Of a stretch of 40,300 nucleotides of DNA, positions 17,131-24,530 are shown piece after piece. The notes below the pieces were generated by a model. The model made no database searches and was not told the origin of the DNA. It saw only the letters and a program-made list of their open reading frames with translations. A program made the translations under genes and the position numbers. The DNA is from Saccharofermentans sp. (GTDB lineage Bacteria > Bacillota > Clostridia > Saccharofermentanales > Saccharofermentanaceae). Location: contig JAILIB010000159.1 in NCBI GenBank assembly GCA_024695505.1, forward strand, positions 1 through 40,300, written 5' to 3'. Each line of letters opens with the position of its first letter. The stretch's first letter is position 1.

Positions 17131-18306
17131 TCAATTATATACGAATTCTTCGCCCTGAGATAGAATTATGACTTCATTTGTATTACTGTTTGAAGACTTT
17201 TCGACATGGCCTACGATCTTCGAATCGATATTGAACGAAGATGCAACATCCATAATGCTCTGAGCTTCCTTTTCATCAACATAGAACTCGATCCTGTGAC
17301 CGCAGTTGAATACCTGGAACATCTCCTTCATTGGGATCTCGCCTGACTCATAGATGGCAGCGAAAAGCGGAGGAAGTTCGAAAAGATTATCCTTAACGTA
17401 TCTGACGCCCGAACCGAAGTCCCTGCACTTGGCCTGTCCGCCGCCCGTGCAGTGGATGATGCCGTGGATCCTTTCCCTGCCGCCTTCGAGCACCTTGTTG
17501 ATAACGGGAAGGAACGTTCTTGTCGGAGCGAGGATAGCCTCACCTACCGTTACGTCAGCTCCCGGGAGCTTATCAGTAAGACGGTACTTGCCGCAGTAAG
17601 CCTTATCTGCGGGAACAGTATCAGAGAAAGACTCCTTGAAGTTCTCAAAGTAGTACTTTGAAAGGAGCATGTGACGCGCAGCCGTAAGTCCGTTTGAAGA
17701 CATTCCTGAATTGTATGAAGTCTCATAGGAAGCCTGGCCTGAAGAGCTCAGACCGACGATAACGTCACCGGGCCTGATGTTTGCCGCGTTGATGACGTCT
17801 GACCTCTTTGCCCTTGCAACGATGGTGGAATCAACGATGAGCGTCCTTACAAGATCTCCGACGTCAGCAGTCTCTCCGCCGCACATGGTGATATCGATAC
17901 CGAGAGCAGCAAGCTTGGCTATTATCTCGTCATATCCTTCGATAACCTTTGCGATGGCCTTGCCGTCGACAAGATGAGCGTTACGGCCGATCGTGTTGGA
18001 AAGCATGAGATTTGAAGTCAGACCTACGCATGCGAGGTCATCTGTATTCATTACGAGTGAATCCTGGGCAAGACCCTTGAACCAGTCGTAGCTGCCTGTC
18101 TCCTTGTACATGAGGTAAGCGACGGAGGATTTTGTTCCTGCGCCGTCGGCGTGGATTGCCGTGCAGTAATCCGGATCGCCCGCTATATCATCGATCAGCT
18201 TGCAGAATGCTCCGGGGAAAGCGCCTTTGGACTGGTTCTTTACTGCTGCCTTTACCTCGTCCTTTGTGGGTGAAACGCCTCTGCTCAAATAAGATTCTGC
18301 TGACAT
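17131..18306 (-). CDS. purM: Phosphoribosylformylglycinamidine cyclo-ligase (AIR synthase) homologue (391 aa)
   Basis: PurM closes the imidazole ring in purine synthesis (FGAM plus ATP to AIR). The PurM fold is clear: HADGAGTKSS near residue 55, NTDDLACVG, GGETADVGDLVRT, a GDVIVGLSSSGQASYE glycine-rich stretch, and HCTGGGQ followed by FNCGHRIEFYV. At 391 residues it is longer than the usual 340-350 of Firmicutes PurM. Features such as the SRGVSPTKDEV start, the GAFPGAFCK stretch and GMSSNGLTAARH are those I know from the Bacteroidetes-type PurM. It is not beside other pur genes. The start is set at 18306 because GGAGG lies eight bases before that ATG; an upstream in-frame ATG at 18321 lacks a ribosome site. 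rnpB lies directly upstream. Confidence 0.88.
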   Translation of the reverse strand: MSAESYLSRGVSPTKDEVKAAVKNQSKGAFPGAFCKLIDDIAGDPDYCTAIHADGAGTKSSVAYLMYKETGSYDWFKGLAQDSLVMNTDDLACVGLTSNLMLSNTIGRNAHLVDGKAIAKVIEGYDEIIAKLAALGIDITMCGGETADVGDLVRTLIVDSTIVARAKRSDVINAANIRPGDVIVGLSSSGQASYETSYNSGMSSNGLTAARHMLLSKYYFENFKESFSDTVPADKAYCGKYRLTDKLPGADVTVGEAILAPTRTFLPVINKVLEGGRERIHGIIHCTGGGQAKCRDFGSGVRYVKDNLFELPPLFAAIYESGEIPMKEMFQVFNCGHRIEFYVDEKEAQSIMDVASSFNIDSKIVGHVEKSSNSNTNEVIILSQGEEFVYN

Positions 18307-18342
18307 GCCAATTACCTCCAAATGTTTTTCACATATAAGTTT

Positions 18343-18690
18343 TCACGCAGACCGGTAAGCCGGGTTCTGTATGTGACGATCATCTATCTAGGCCATACAT
18401 TTCTGCATGGCTCAAGCCGTCTCCTCAGGCCCGCGGACCACGGTTAAGCCTGTTTCCTCGACGTTGCTCCGGATGGGGTTTACAAGGCCGCTATGTCTCC
18501 ATAACGCCGGTGAGCTCTTACCTCGCCTTTTCATCCTTACCCTTGCGGGCGGTTTTCTTTTCTGTTGCACTTTCCTTAAAGTTGCCTTCACCGGGAGTTA
18601 CCCGGCATCCTGTCCTGCGGAGCCCGGACTTTCCTCATGCGCCGGACTTTCGCCCTGTGGCGCCCGCGATCGTCTCGGTCTGCGGGAAAA
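18343..18690 (-). ncRNA. rnpB: RNase P RNA, bacterial type A
   Basis: This is the catalytic RNA that trims 5' leaders from pre-tRNA. On the minus strand the 5' part reads GAGGAAAGUCCGGGCUCC (conserved region I) and the 3' part ACAGAACCCGGCUUACC (conserved region V), which together form helix P4. Helix P1 is formed by CGCAGACCG (18676-18684) and CGGUCUGCG (18346-18354). The GAGGUAAGAGCUCACC stretch for the central loops is also present. Ends are estimated from P1. No intrinsic terminator follows before purM. Confidence 0.96.
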
Positions 18691-18697
18691 CATTGCT

Positions 18698-18703
18698 ATT
18701 ATA
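18698..18703 (-). promoter_or_regulatory. -10 element of the rnpB promoter
   Basis: A perfect TATAAT lies on the minus strand about seven bases before the predicted RNA 5' end. A TTGACA is nearby but only about 10 bases away, too close to act as -35; at 17 bases the match (TGTCAT) is weak. The site lies 14 bases beyond the stop of the Nif3 gene. Confidence 0.6.
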
Positions 18704-18716
18704 CTCAAAACGCCTG

Positions 18717-19481
18717 TCAAATGACAGAAGCCTTTTCGTTGTTATAATTCACAATGAATTTGAGCGAAGGGAACTTTTCTGAGAGCATTCCTTTGAGCTT
18801 TTCCAGATAGATCTGTTCCGTCGCTGAATGACCTGCGATAATGGTGCTGACTCCGTATTCTTCCAGTTCGACGCATATGTGATGCTTGATCTCGCCTGAA
18901 AGCACAGTATCTACACCGCTCTTTACGATCGCGGGAACGCTGTCCTCATCAAAGGCGCCTCCCTGAACGAACACCTTCTTAACCTTGTTAGCAGGATCGT
19001 TGATCGTGATTATGCCGCTAGAACCCAAAGCCTTACGAGCTTTGACAGCAAACTCATAAAGCGTCGTCTCACTGATCTCAAAAACAGTTCCGCATTCGGT
19101 CCCTTCAAGGTGCACCGGCGACTCGGCACCTAGTGCGGCGGCGATGGCCAGATTCCCGTATTCGTCAGTCATGTCAAGGTTTGTATGGCACGCAAAGCAG
19201 GTGATCCCGCTCCTGATCAGGTCTGTGAGGATCCTTCCTTTATAAGTCTCGGTATTCAGAGTATTTATCCCGCCGAAGATGATCGGGTGATGTGTAATGA
19301 TAAGATCCGCACCCGACTGTCTTGCGCATTCGACTGCCTTGCCGGTCAGATCGAGTGAGATAACGCAGGCTGTGACCGCCCTGTCGGGATATCCGGCCAT
19401 AAATCCGACGTTGTCATAATCCATTGCGTTCTCTTTCGGAAAGCACTCTTCGAGGAAGCCTGTCACGTCACTTATCTTCAT
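18717..19481 (-). CDS. Nif3-like dinuclear metal protein (254 aa)
   Basis: This is a NIF3/YqfO family protein, often annotated as GTP cyclohydrolase 1 type 2 although the cell role is unsettled. Metal ligands are visible: THHP with His64 and His65, HTNLD with Asp103, and AGHSATEQ near the C terminus with His and Glu. The length matches the short form, with no central PII-like insertion. The start is the ATG at 19481, with AAAGGA at a good distance; an upstream TTG at 19499 lies inside trmK and has no such site. It overlaps trmK by 14 bases, the usual pairing in Firmicutes. Confidence 0.92.
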   Translation of the reverse strand: MKISDVTGFLEECFPKENAMDYDNVGFMAGYPDRAVTACVISLDLTGKAVECARQSGADLIITHHPIIFGGINTLNTETYKGRILTDLIRSGITCFACHTNLDMTDEYGNLAIAAALGAESPVHLEGTECGTVFEISETTLYEFAVKARKALGSSGIITINDPANKVKKVFVQGGAFDEDSVPAIVKSGVDTVLSGEIKHHICVELEEYGVSTIIAGHSATEQIYLEKLKGMLSEKFPSLKFIVNYNNEKASVI

Positions 19482-20163
19482 TTTGTTTCCTTTCTTCAAG
19501 AGCTTGTCTTACGACCATGTCGCTCCTCGATCTTATCTCAAAGACTTCATCAAGATGAGCAAAATAGCTCTTCACAAGAGGATCGCCCTCTGCTTCTTTA
19601 CCCGGAAGCAAAACTCCGTAGCATTCCTTGTATGCACCGAGTTCATAAGGCGTTCCGGTAAATCTCATACGCATAACATTATAAAAGAAATCCCTGTCAG
19701 TGCATACGGACTCGTCTTCAAAAACAAAGCCGTTTTCTGCAAAAAACTTCCTTACGAGATTTACCGATTTCTGAGGCTGGATCACGAATCTGACGTCCTT
19801 CAGGATATCAGGCGTCTCATTTTTCATGCACCTTGAAACGATGTCGATTATATTGAGGCCTCCCATTCCCGCAATGACGACTATGTCTCCCTTTTTAAGC
19901 GGGATGCCGTCAAGGCCGTCTGTTACGAACACATTGGAAACATCTTCAAAACCTGCTTCAGCGAGAGCTTCCTTCGAATGATCAGCAGGACCCTGATGGA
20001 TCTCAGTACATATGGCCTCATTGGCGATCTCATTTTCAAGACAGGAAACGGCGAGCAATCCGTGATCGGAACCCACATCCAGGACCCTTCCCGGGCCAAT
20101 GCCGTTCCGTGCCGCAGCCACCTGGTCAAAAACTGCGGAAAGCCTTGAAGAGAGCTTTATCAT
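19468..20163 (-). CDS. trmK: tRNA (adenine-22-N1)-methyltransferase (231 aa)
   Basis: TrmK methylates adenine 22 in the D-loop of some tRNAs using S-adenosylmethionine. A class I methyltransferase fold is shown by VLDVGSDHGLLAV (28-40, SAM site) and VVIAGMGG (motif IV region), followed by a helical C-terminal part. The length is normal. The ATG overlaps the dnaG stop (TGATG), with GAGG seven bases upstream, and the 3' end overlaps the Nif3 gene. This trmK-Nif3 pair after dnaG is typical of Firmicutes, but the rpoD gene usually placed between dnaG and trmK is missing. Confidence 0.94.
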   Translation of the reverse strand: MIKLSSRLSAVFDQVAAARNGIGPGRVLDVGSDHGLLAVSCLENEIANEAICTEIHQGPADHSKEALAEAGFEDVSNVFVTDGLDGIPLKKGDIVVIAGMGGLNIIDIVSRCMKNETPDILKDVRFVIQPQKSVNLVRKFFAENGFVFEDESVCTDRDFFYNVMRMRFTGTPYELGAYKECYGVLLPGKEAEGDPLVKSYFAHLDEVFEIRSRSDMVVRQALEERKQNEDK

Positions 20164-22124
20164 CAGAGGTCCTCAAGCTTTTCTCTCATCTTGTTCTTAT
20201 ATTCGCTCAGGCGCGAGAGCTTGCCGTCGATCTCGTTTTTTTCCTCAACAGTCGGCGCGTACATTCTCTGCGTGATAAGTGATTCTTCCAGTTCTTTGAC
20301 ACGGACGATCCTGATCTTATAAAGATATCCGAGATAGTAATCCCTTTTAACATTGACGTTGCTGGCAGAATCAGCCTTGTCGCATTCTTTGAGCATTACG
20401 TCTTCAGAAGGCATGCCGTTTATCGTAGCGCGTCTGAAGAAGTCGCTCATCCTGGCAAAGGAAACGCCCTTCATTGCATCAAAAACGGACAGGAAGCTCT
20501 TGACCAGAGCCTTCATGGAATCGCCCGTAAAGTCATCGGGTCTCAAAACGTCTTCAAGCGCGACGAATTTCTGATCTGCAAGTGAAGGTCCCAACGATAT
20601 CGCGTAAGCAAAAAGCTTGATCTCGTCATCGGTCGCCGAATCAACAACAGCATAAACGTTCTCAGGCTCACTTGCCTGAGGGGCGTCCGGTTCGGATGAA
20701 GGTTCGCCCGAAGGCTCTTCTGAAGCGATATTGCGGCTCTTAAGGTCTTCCGCCTTCTGTCTGGCGATCTCCCTTGCCTGCATGAGGTTTTCTCTGGCGT
20801 CAACGCTGTCAGCAAGGCTGTTCATGCGGTTGAGGACTGCTGCGGGATTAGCGCCAAGTACTTTTGCGGCTTCGTTAGCCATTGTAGATCTCTTGATCTC
20901 ATCCGGGATCCAGGAACCGTACAGACATGCGTCATCCTGATATCTGCCCTTGTCTATTCCTTTGACGTCATCGTAGTTATCGTGATATGCCCTGTCGAGG
21001 AGATAATCCTCAACATAAAGAGCGTTCTTAACGACTTCGGCGAACTTTTCCGCTCCGTTCTCACGGATGAATTCATCAGGATCCTTTCCGTTAGGGACCT
21101 TTGCGATCTTTATCCTGATATTGATGCCTGTAAGCTTTGCTAGATAAGCGAGCATCATCTTTATCGCGCGGATAGCTGCCTTCTGCCCTGCCCCGTCCGC
21201 ATCGAAGAAGAAAACAACTTCTTCGCAGTATCTGGCACAGAGTTTTAACTGACTGTCGGTAAACGATGTACCGAGCGCGGCAACGGTATTTCTGAACCCC
21301 GCCTTGTGCATCGCTATCGCATCCATGTAACCTTCAACGACGATAAGCTGCTTGGACTGCTCTTTCTTTGCAAAGTTCAGAGCATAAAGATGATTCTGTT
21401 TGTTGTAAACGAGTGAATCGGGAGAATTGATGTATTTGGGCATCTCATTGCCCAGAGACCTTCCGCCGAAAGCGATGATGTTTCCGAAAGAATCGAATAT
21501 CGGGAACATAAGCCTGCCCCTGAAGAGGTCAAAGAGCTTGCCGGTCTTCTCGGACTTCTTGAATATACCCGAATCGAGCATCTCTTCTTCGGTATAGCCC
21601 TTGCCTTCAAGGTATTCCCTGGTAGCCTCCCAACTTGCGGGAGAATAACCTATTCCGAAATGATTCAGAGTCTCTTTGTCCAAAGCACGCTTCTTCGCGT
21701 ATGCCTGCGCGGGAACGCCTGTCTCGGGATCGTTGAACTGCAGATAATAGAACTTTGCGGCTTCGGTAAGAAGGGCTTTGACGCGCTTGGTCTTTTCCCT
21801 GGCAGAATCACTGTTCGAGCCGTCTCTCGTATCAGGAACCTCTATGCCGTAGATGCCGCCAAGATACCTGATCGCTTCTGGGTAGTTTAAGTGCTCGATC
21901 TCCATTATGAAGTTAATGGCATTGCCGCCCTTGTTGCAGCCGAAACACTTATATATGCCCTTGGAAGGATTGACGGAAAAAGACGCGGTCTTTTCATGAT
22001 GGAACGGACAAAGACCCCAAAGGTTACCGCCCTTGCGGCTGAGCGAGACGTATCTGCCAACGACCGATTCTATGTCAGCCTTGAGAAGTATCTCATCAAT
22101 AACGCTTTCGGGGATCAGTCCCAC
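20163..22124 (-). CDS. dnaG: DNA primase (653 aa)
   Basis: DnaG makes RNA primers for replication. The CHC2 zinc ribbon has Cys39, His42, Cys60 and Cys63 (CPFHHEKT and YKCFGC). The catalytic core has the TOPRIM signature VVEGYMDAIAMHKAGF and the metal-binding VVFFFDADGAGQKA. An acidic, Ser/Pro-rich linker near 455-485 leads to a C-terminal helicase-binding domain. The start is GTG at 22124, with GGAG eight bases upstream; no ATG fits as well. A terminator hairpin ends only about 20 bases before the start, leaving no room for an ordinary promoter there. It is followed by trmK with a one-base overlap. Confidence 0.97.
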   Translation of the reverse strand: MGLIPESVIDEILLKADIESVVGRYVSLSRKGGNLWGLCPFHHEKTASFSVNPSKGIYKCFGCNKGGNAINFIMEIEHLNYPEAIRYLGGIYGIEVPDTRDGSNSDSAREKTKRVKALLTEAAKFYYLQFNDPETGVPAQAYAKKRALDKETLNHFGIGYSPASWEATREYLEGKGYTEEEMLDSGIFKKSEKTGKLFDLFRGRLMFPIFDSFGNIIAFGGRSLGNEMPKYINSPDSLVYNKQNHLYALNFAKKEQSKQLIVVEGYMDAIAMHKAGFRNTVAALGTSFTDSQLKLCARYCEEVVFFFDADGAGQKAAIRAIKMMLAYLAKLTGINIRIKIAKVPNGKDPDEFIRENGAEKFAEVVKNALYVEDYLLDRAYHDNYDDVKGIDKGRYQDDACLYGSWIPDEIKRSTMANEAAKVLGANPAAVLNRMNSLADSVDARENLMQAREIARQKAEDLKSRNIASEEPSGEPSSEPDAPQASEPENVYAVVDSATDDEIKLFAYAISLGPSLADQKFVALEDVLRPDDFTGDSMKALVKSFLSVFDAMKGVSFARMSDFFRRATINGMPSEDVMLKECDKADSASNVNVKRDYYLGYLYKIRIVRVKELEESLITQRMYAPTVEEKNEIDGKLSRLSEYKNKMREKLEDL

Positions 22125-22143
22125 TAGTCTTTCTCCTAAAATT

Positions 22144-22169
22144 TAAAAGGCCCGGTCAACTCCGGGCCT
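22144..22169 (-). terminator. Terminator of dapA-dapB-yajC
   Basis: An eight-base-pair perfect stem, AGGCCCGG and CCGGGCCT, has a six-base loop and is followed by TTTTAAAT on the minus strand. A second six-base-pair hairpin (ATCCTG/CAGGAT) lies just upstream of it. It sits close to the dnaG start and could act as a partial terminator controlling read-through. Confidence 0.85.
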
Positions 22170-22215
22170 GATGAATCCTGATTCAGATGACAGGATCAGC
22201 CTTAAGGCCGTTCTA

Positions 22216-22656
22216 TCAGTCCTCTTCCTTCTTCTTGCTGCCGAAAAGGCCCTTCTTCTCGGGAGCGGGTTCTTTCTTGACTGTTCCGTCAGGATTGAGC
22301 CTGTCGCGCTTAACAACTGACTGTATAGCGCTCTTTGTAAATGTAACGAGCGTATTTGCGGCAGATGTGGAAATAGTGATCTCGTTCTCCTTGATGTTTG
22401 CAACGAAACCTACGAGTCCGCCGATGGTGACGACTCTGTCGCCTACTGCCATCTTGCTTACTTCTTCCTTAAGTTCCTTGTCACGCTTACGCTGTGGTCT
22501 TATCAGTATAAAATAAAATACGACGAACATGAGGACAAGAAGTGCGATCGATGCCAATGAGCCGTACGTCGTACCCATCATCTCTTCCGAGCTCACGCCG
22601 GTTCCCGTGCCTGCATTGCCGGCAGCTTCGCCTGCCCTGAGGATCAAATCTAACAT
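22216..22656 (-). CDS. yajC: Preprotein translocase accessory subunit YajC (146 aa)
   Basis: This is a single-helix membrane protein that associates with SecDF/SecYEG. A hydrophobic segment of about residues 33-52 is followed by the family hallmark YFILIRPQRKRDKELKEE, then the small domain VGDRVVTIGGLVGFV. The tail is Lys/Glu-rich. GGAGG lies nine bases before the ATG. In many bacteria yajC sits with tgt and secD; here it closes the dapA-dapB operon, about 32 bases after dapB, and is followed by a terminator. Confidence 0.95.
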   Translation of the reverse strand: MLDLILRAGEAAGNAGTGTGVSSEEMMGTTYGSLASIALLVLMFVVFYFILIRPQRKRDKELKEEVSKMAVGDRVVTIGGLVGFVANIKENEITISTSAANTLVTFTKSAIQSVVKRDRLNPDGTVKKEPAPEKKGLFGSKKKEED

Positions 22657-22688
22657 TAAACAAAACCTCCTATAACAAGTTTATCTTG

Positions 22689-23456
22689 TCATTCTTTTAT
22701 TGCATCCGCGATAACGTCGGACATTGTATAGTAACCGGCATCCTTGCCGCACATAAACTTAGCAGCGGTAAGAGCGCCCTTCGCAAAAACATCTCTGGTC
22801 ATTGCACGGTGGCTGACAGTAAGGATCTCTTCGTCGCTGATGAACATGGCATCATGATCGCCTACGATGTTTCCGCCTCTGATGGATGAGATGCCGATCT
22901 CATTCTTCTTTCTGGCCTCGTTCCTGCTCTGTCTGTCATAGATGTAGTCGACTTCTTCAGGGATCTCCTGTGAGATCGAATTGGCGATCATCATGGCAGT
23001 TCCGGAAGGAGCGTCAAGCTTACGGTTATGATGAGCTTCAACGATCTCGATGTCGAACTCGGGATAAAGAGTCTTCGTGCACTTCTTGACGAGCTCGAGC
23101 ATAAGGTTGATGCCGACGCTCATGTTCGCGGACTTGAATACCGGGATAGTCTCAGAAGCCTTTAATATTTCAGCGACAGTATCGTCTGAAAGAGCTGTCG
23201 TACAGCAGATGAAAGGCTTCTTAACTGAAAGAGCGTAGTTGAGGATCGCAGGAACTGCAAGAGCATTGGAGAAATCGATGATAACGTCGAAATCCTCTGT
23301 ACAATCATTGGGATTGCTGTAGATGGGGAAATTGAGATCATCAGACGTAGTGACATCACATCCGGCAACGATCCTGTATTCATTATCGCGCTGGCACATC
23401 TTGGCAATGGTGTGACCCATTCTGCCGCAGCATCCGTTCATAAAAATCTTGATCAT
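22689..23456 (-). CDS. dapB: 4-hydroxy-tetrahydrodipicolinate reductase (255 aa)
   Basis: DapB reduces the DapA product to tetrahydrodipicolinate on the way to diaminopimelate and lysine. The nucleotide-binding loop is NGCCGRMG at 7-14. The catalytic signature is EAHHNRKLDAPSGTA, with the His pair and Lys. The length is normal. AGAGGAG precedes the ATG by seven bases, and dapA ends 15 bases upstream. Supply of diaminopimelate serves both peptidoglycan and lysine. Confidence 0.97.
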   Translation of the reverse strand: MIKIFMNGCCGRMGHTIAKMCQRDNEYRIVAGCDVTTSDDLNFPIYSNPNDCTEDFDVIIDFSNALAVPAILNYALSVKKPFICCTTALSDDTVAEILKASETIPVFKSANMSVGINLMLELVKKCTKTLYPEFDIEIVEAHHNRKLDAPSGTAMMIANSISQEIPEEVDYIYDRQSRNEARKKNEIGISSIRGGNIVGDHDAMFISDEEILTVSHRAMTRDVFAKGALTAAKFMCGKDAGYYTMSDVIADAIKE

Positions 23457-23471
23457 ATGACTACTCCTCTA

Positions 23472-24377
23472 TTACCTGGCAAGGAACTTTGCCGTAGCGG
23501 ATGTATCGTACTTGGCGAGGACATCAACCATCTTCTTGTGGTTAGCCTCGCTCATCTCACAGAGAGGAAGTCTGCAGGGGCCTGCGTTCCATCCGAGGAT
23601 ATTCATCGCTTCCTTGACGGGGATCGGGTTAACTTCGCAGAACAGAGCCTTTACGAGAGGGATCATGCTGATCTGCATATCTCTTGCCTTCTGGATATCG
23701 CCGTCGATGTAAGAATGGATCATCTGGCTCATCTCGCGGGGCAGGATGTTTGCAACAACGGAGATAACGCCCTTAGCGCCAAGAGATACCATTGGAACGG
23801 CAAGTCCGTCCTCACCGGAATACATAGCATATCTGTCACCGCAGAGGCTGTAGATCTCAGGAACCTGACCGAAGTTGCACTCCTTTACGCCGACGATGTT
23901 CTCGCAGTCAGAAAGCCTGTACAAGAGCTCAGGCGTGATGTTAACGTTCGTTCTTGAAGGAACGTTGTAAAGGATTATCGGGCAGCTTACAGCGTCAGCT
24001 ACTGCCTTGTAATTGCGGTAAAGACCTTCCTGTGTGCACTTGTTATAGTAAGGCGTTACAAGAAGGAGGGCATCCGAACCGAGCTTCTCGGCACGCTTGG
24101 AGAGATCAATGCAATAAGCTGTATCATTTGAACCGGTTCCTGCGATAACGGGAACGCGTCCTGCAACTGTATCAACAGCGCACTTGATGGCAGCCTCGTG
24201 TTCTGCATCGGTCATAGTGGCAGCTTCACCTGTGGAGCCACAAATAATGATTGAATCGATACCGTTCTCGATCTCGAATTCGATCATCCTCTCAAGTTCC
24301 TTGAAATTTACGTCGCCGTTCTCGAAAAATGGTGTAACGATCGCAACTCCGGCGCCGACAAAAACAGGCTTGGACAT
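23472..24377 (-). CDS. dapA: 4-hydroxy-tetrahydrodipicolinate synthase (301 aa)
   Basis: DapA condenses pyruvate with aspartate semialdehyde, the first committed step to diaminopimelate and lysine. The Schiff-base lysine is K165 in VGVKECN. Tyr137 and Arg142 (ILYNVPSRTNVNIT) and the GSTGEAAT loop at 48-55 complete the active site; the second residue of that loop is Ser rather than the more common Thr. GGAGG lies eight bases before the ATG. Its promoter at 24425-24453 is the best in the window. The leader is only about 40 bases, so no lysine riboswitch is present. Confidence 0.97.
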   Translation of the reverse strand: MSKPVFVGAGVAIVTPFFENGDVNFKELERMIEFEIENGIDSIIICGSTGEAATMTDAEHEAAIKCAVDTVAGRVPVIAGTGSNDTAYCIDLSKRAEKLGSDALLLVTPYYNKCTQEGLYRNYKAVADAVSCPIILYNVPSRTNVNITPELLYRLSDCENIVGVKECNFGQVPEIYSLCGDRYAMYSGEDGLAVPMVSLGAKGVISVVANILPREMSQMIHSYIDGDIQKARDMQISMIPLVKALFCEVNPIPVKEAMNILGWNAGPCRLPLCEMSEANHKKMVDVLAKYDTSATAKFLAR

Positions 24378-24424
24378 GGGAATGCCTCCTTAAAATATTA
24401 GAATCATAAATAATTCTCTACGGA

Positions 24425-24453
24425 ATTTTAACAACGAAAAAGCATATAGTCAA
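24425..24453 (-). promoter_or_regulatory. Promoter of dapA-dapB-yajC
   Basis: TTGACT (24448-24453), a 17-base spacer and TAAAAT (24425-24430) on the minus strand, with TG one base before the -10, form a sigma-70/SigA type promoter with both a good -35 and an extended -10. The predicted start is near 24418, about 40 bases before the dapA ATG. Confidence 0.85.
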
Positions 24454-24530
24454 TTATGCCCGCAGGGTGCACATTTGTACTCGGGACACGTACAATCAAG
24501 GCTTTTGGGAAGATGGACCGCCGGTCAGGT

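Noticed and set aside
18704..18719. TTGACA as -35 of rnpB
   Set aside because: It is only about 10 bases from the TATAAT, which is too close for a normal promoter, and it overlaps the Nif3 gene stop.
18407..18782. Open frames on the plus strand over the RNase P RNA gene
   Set aside because: The region is explained by the conserved RNase P RNA structure on the minus strand; the frames are incidental.
24378..24424. Possible lysine riboswitch before dapA
   Set aside because: The leader from the predicted start is only about 40 bases, far too short for the lysine riboswitch fold.
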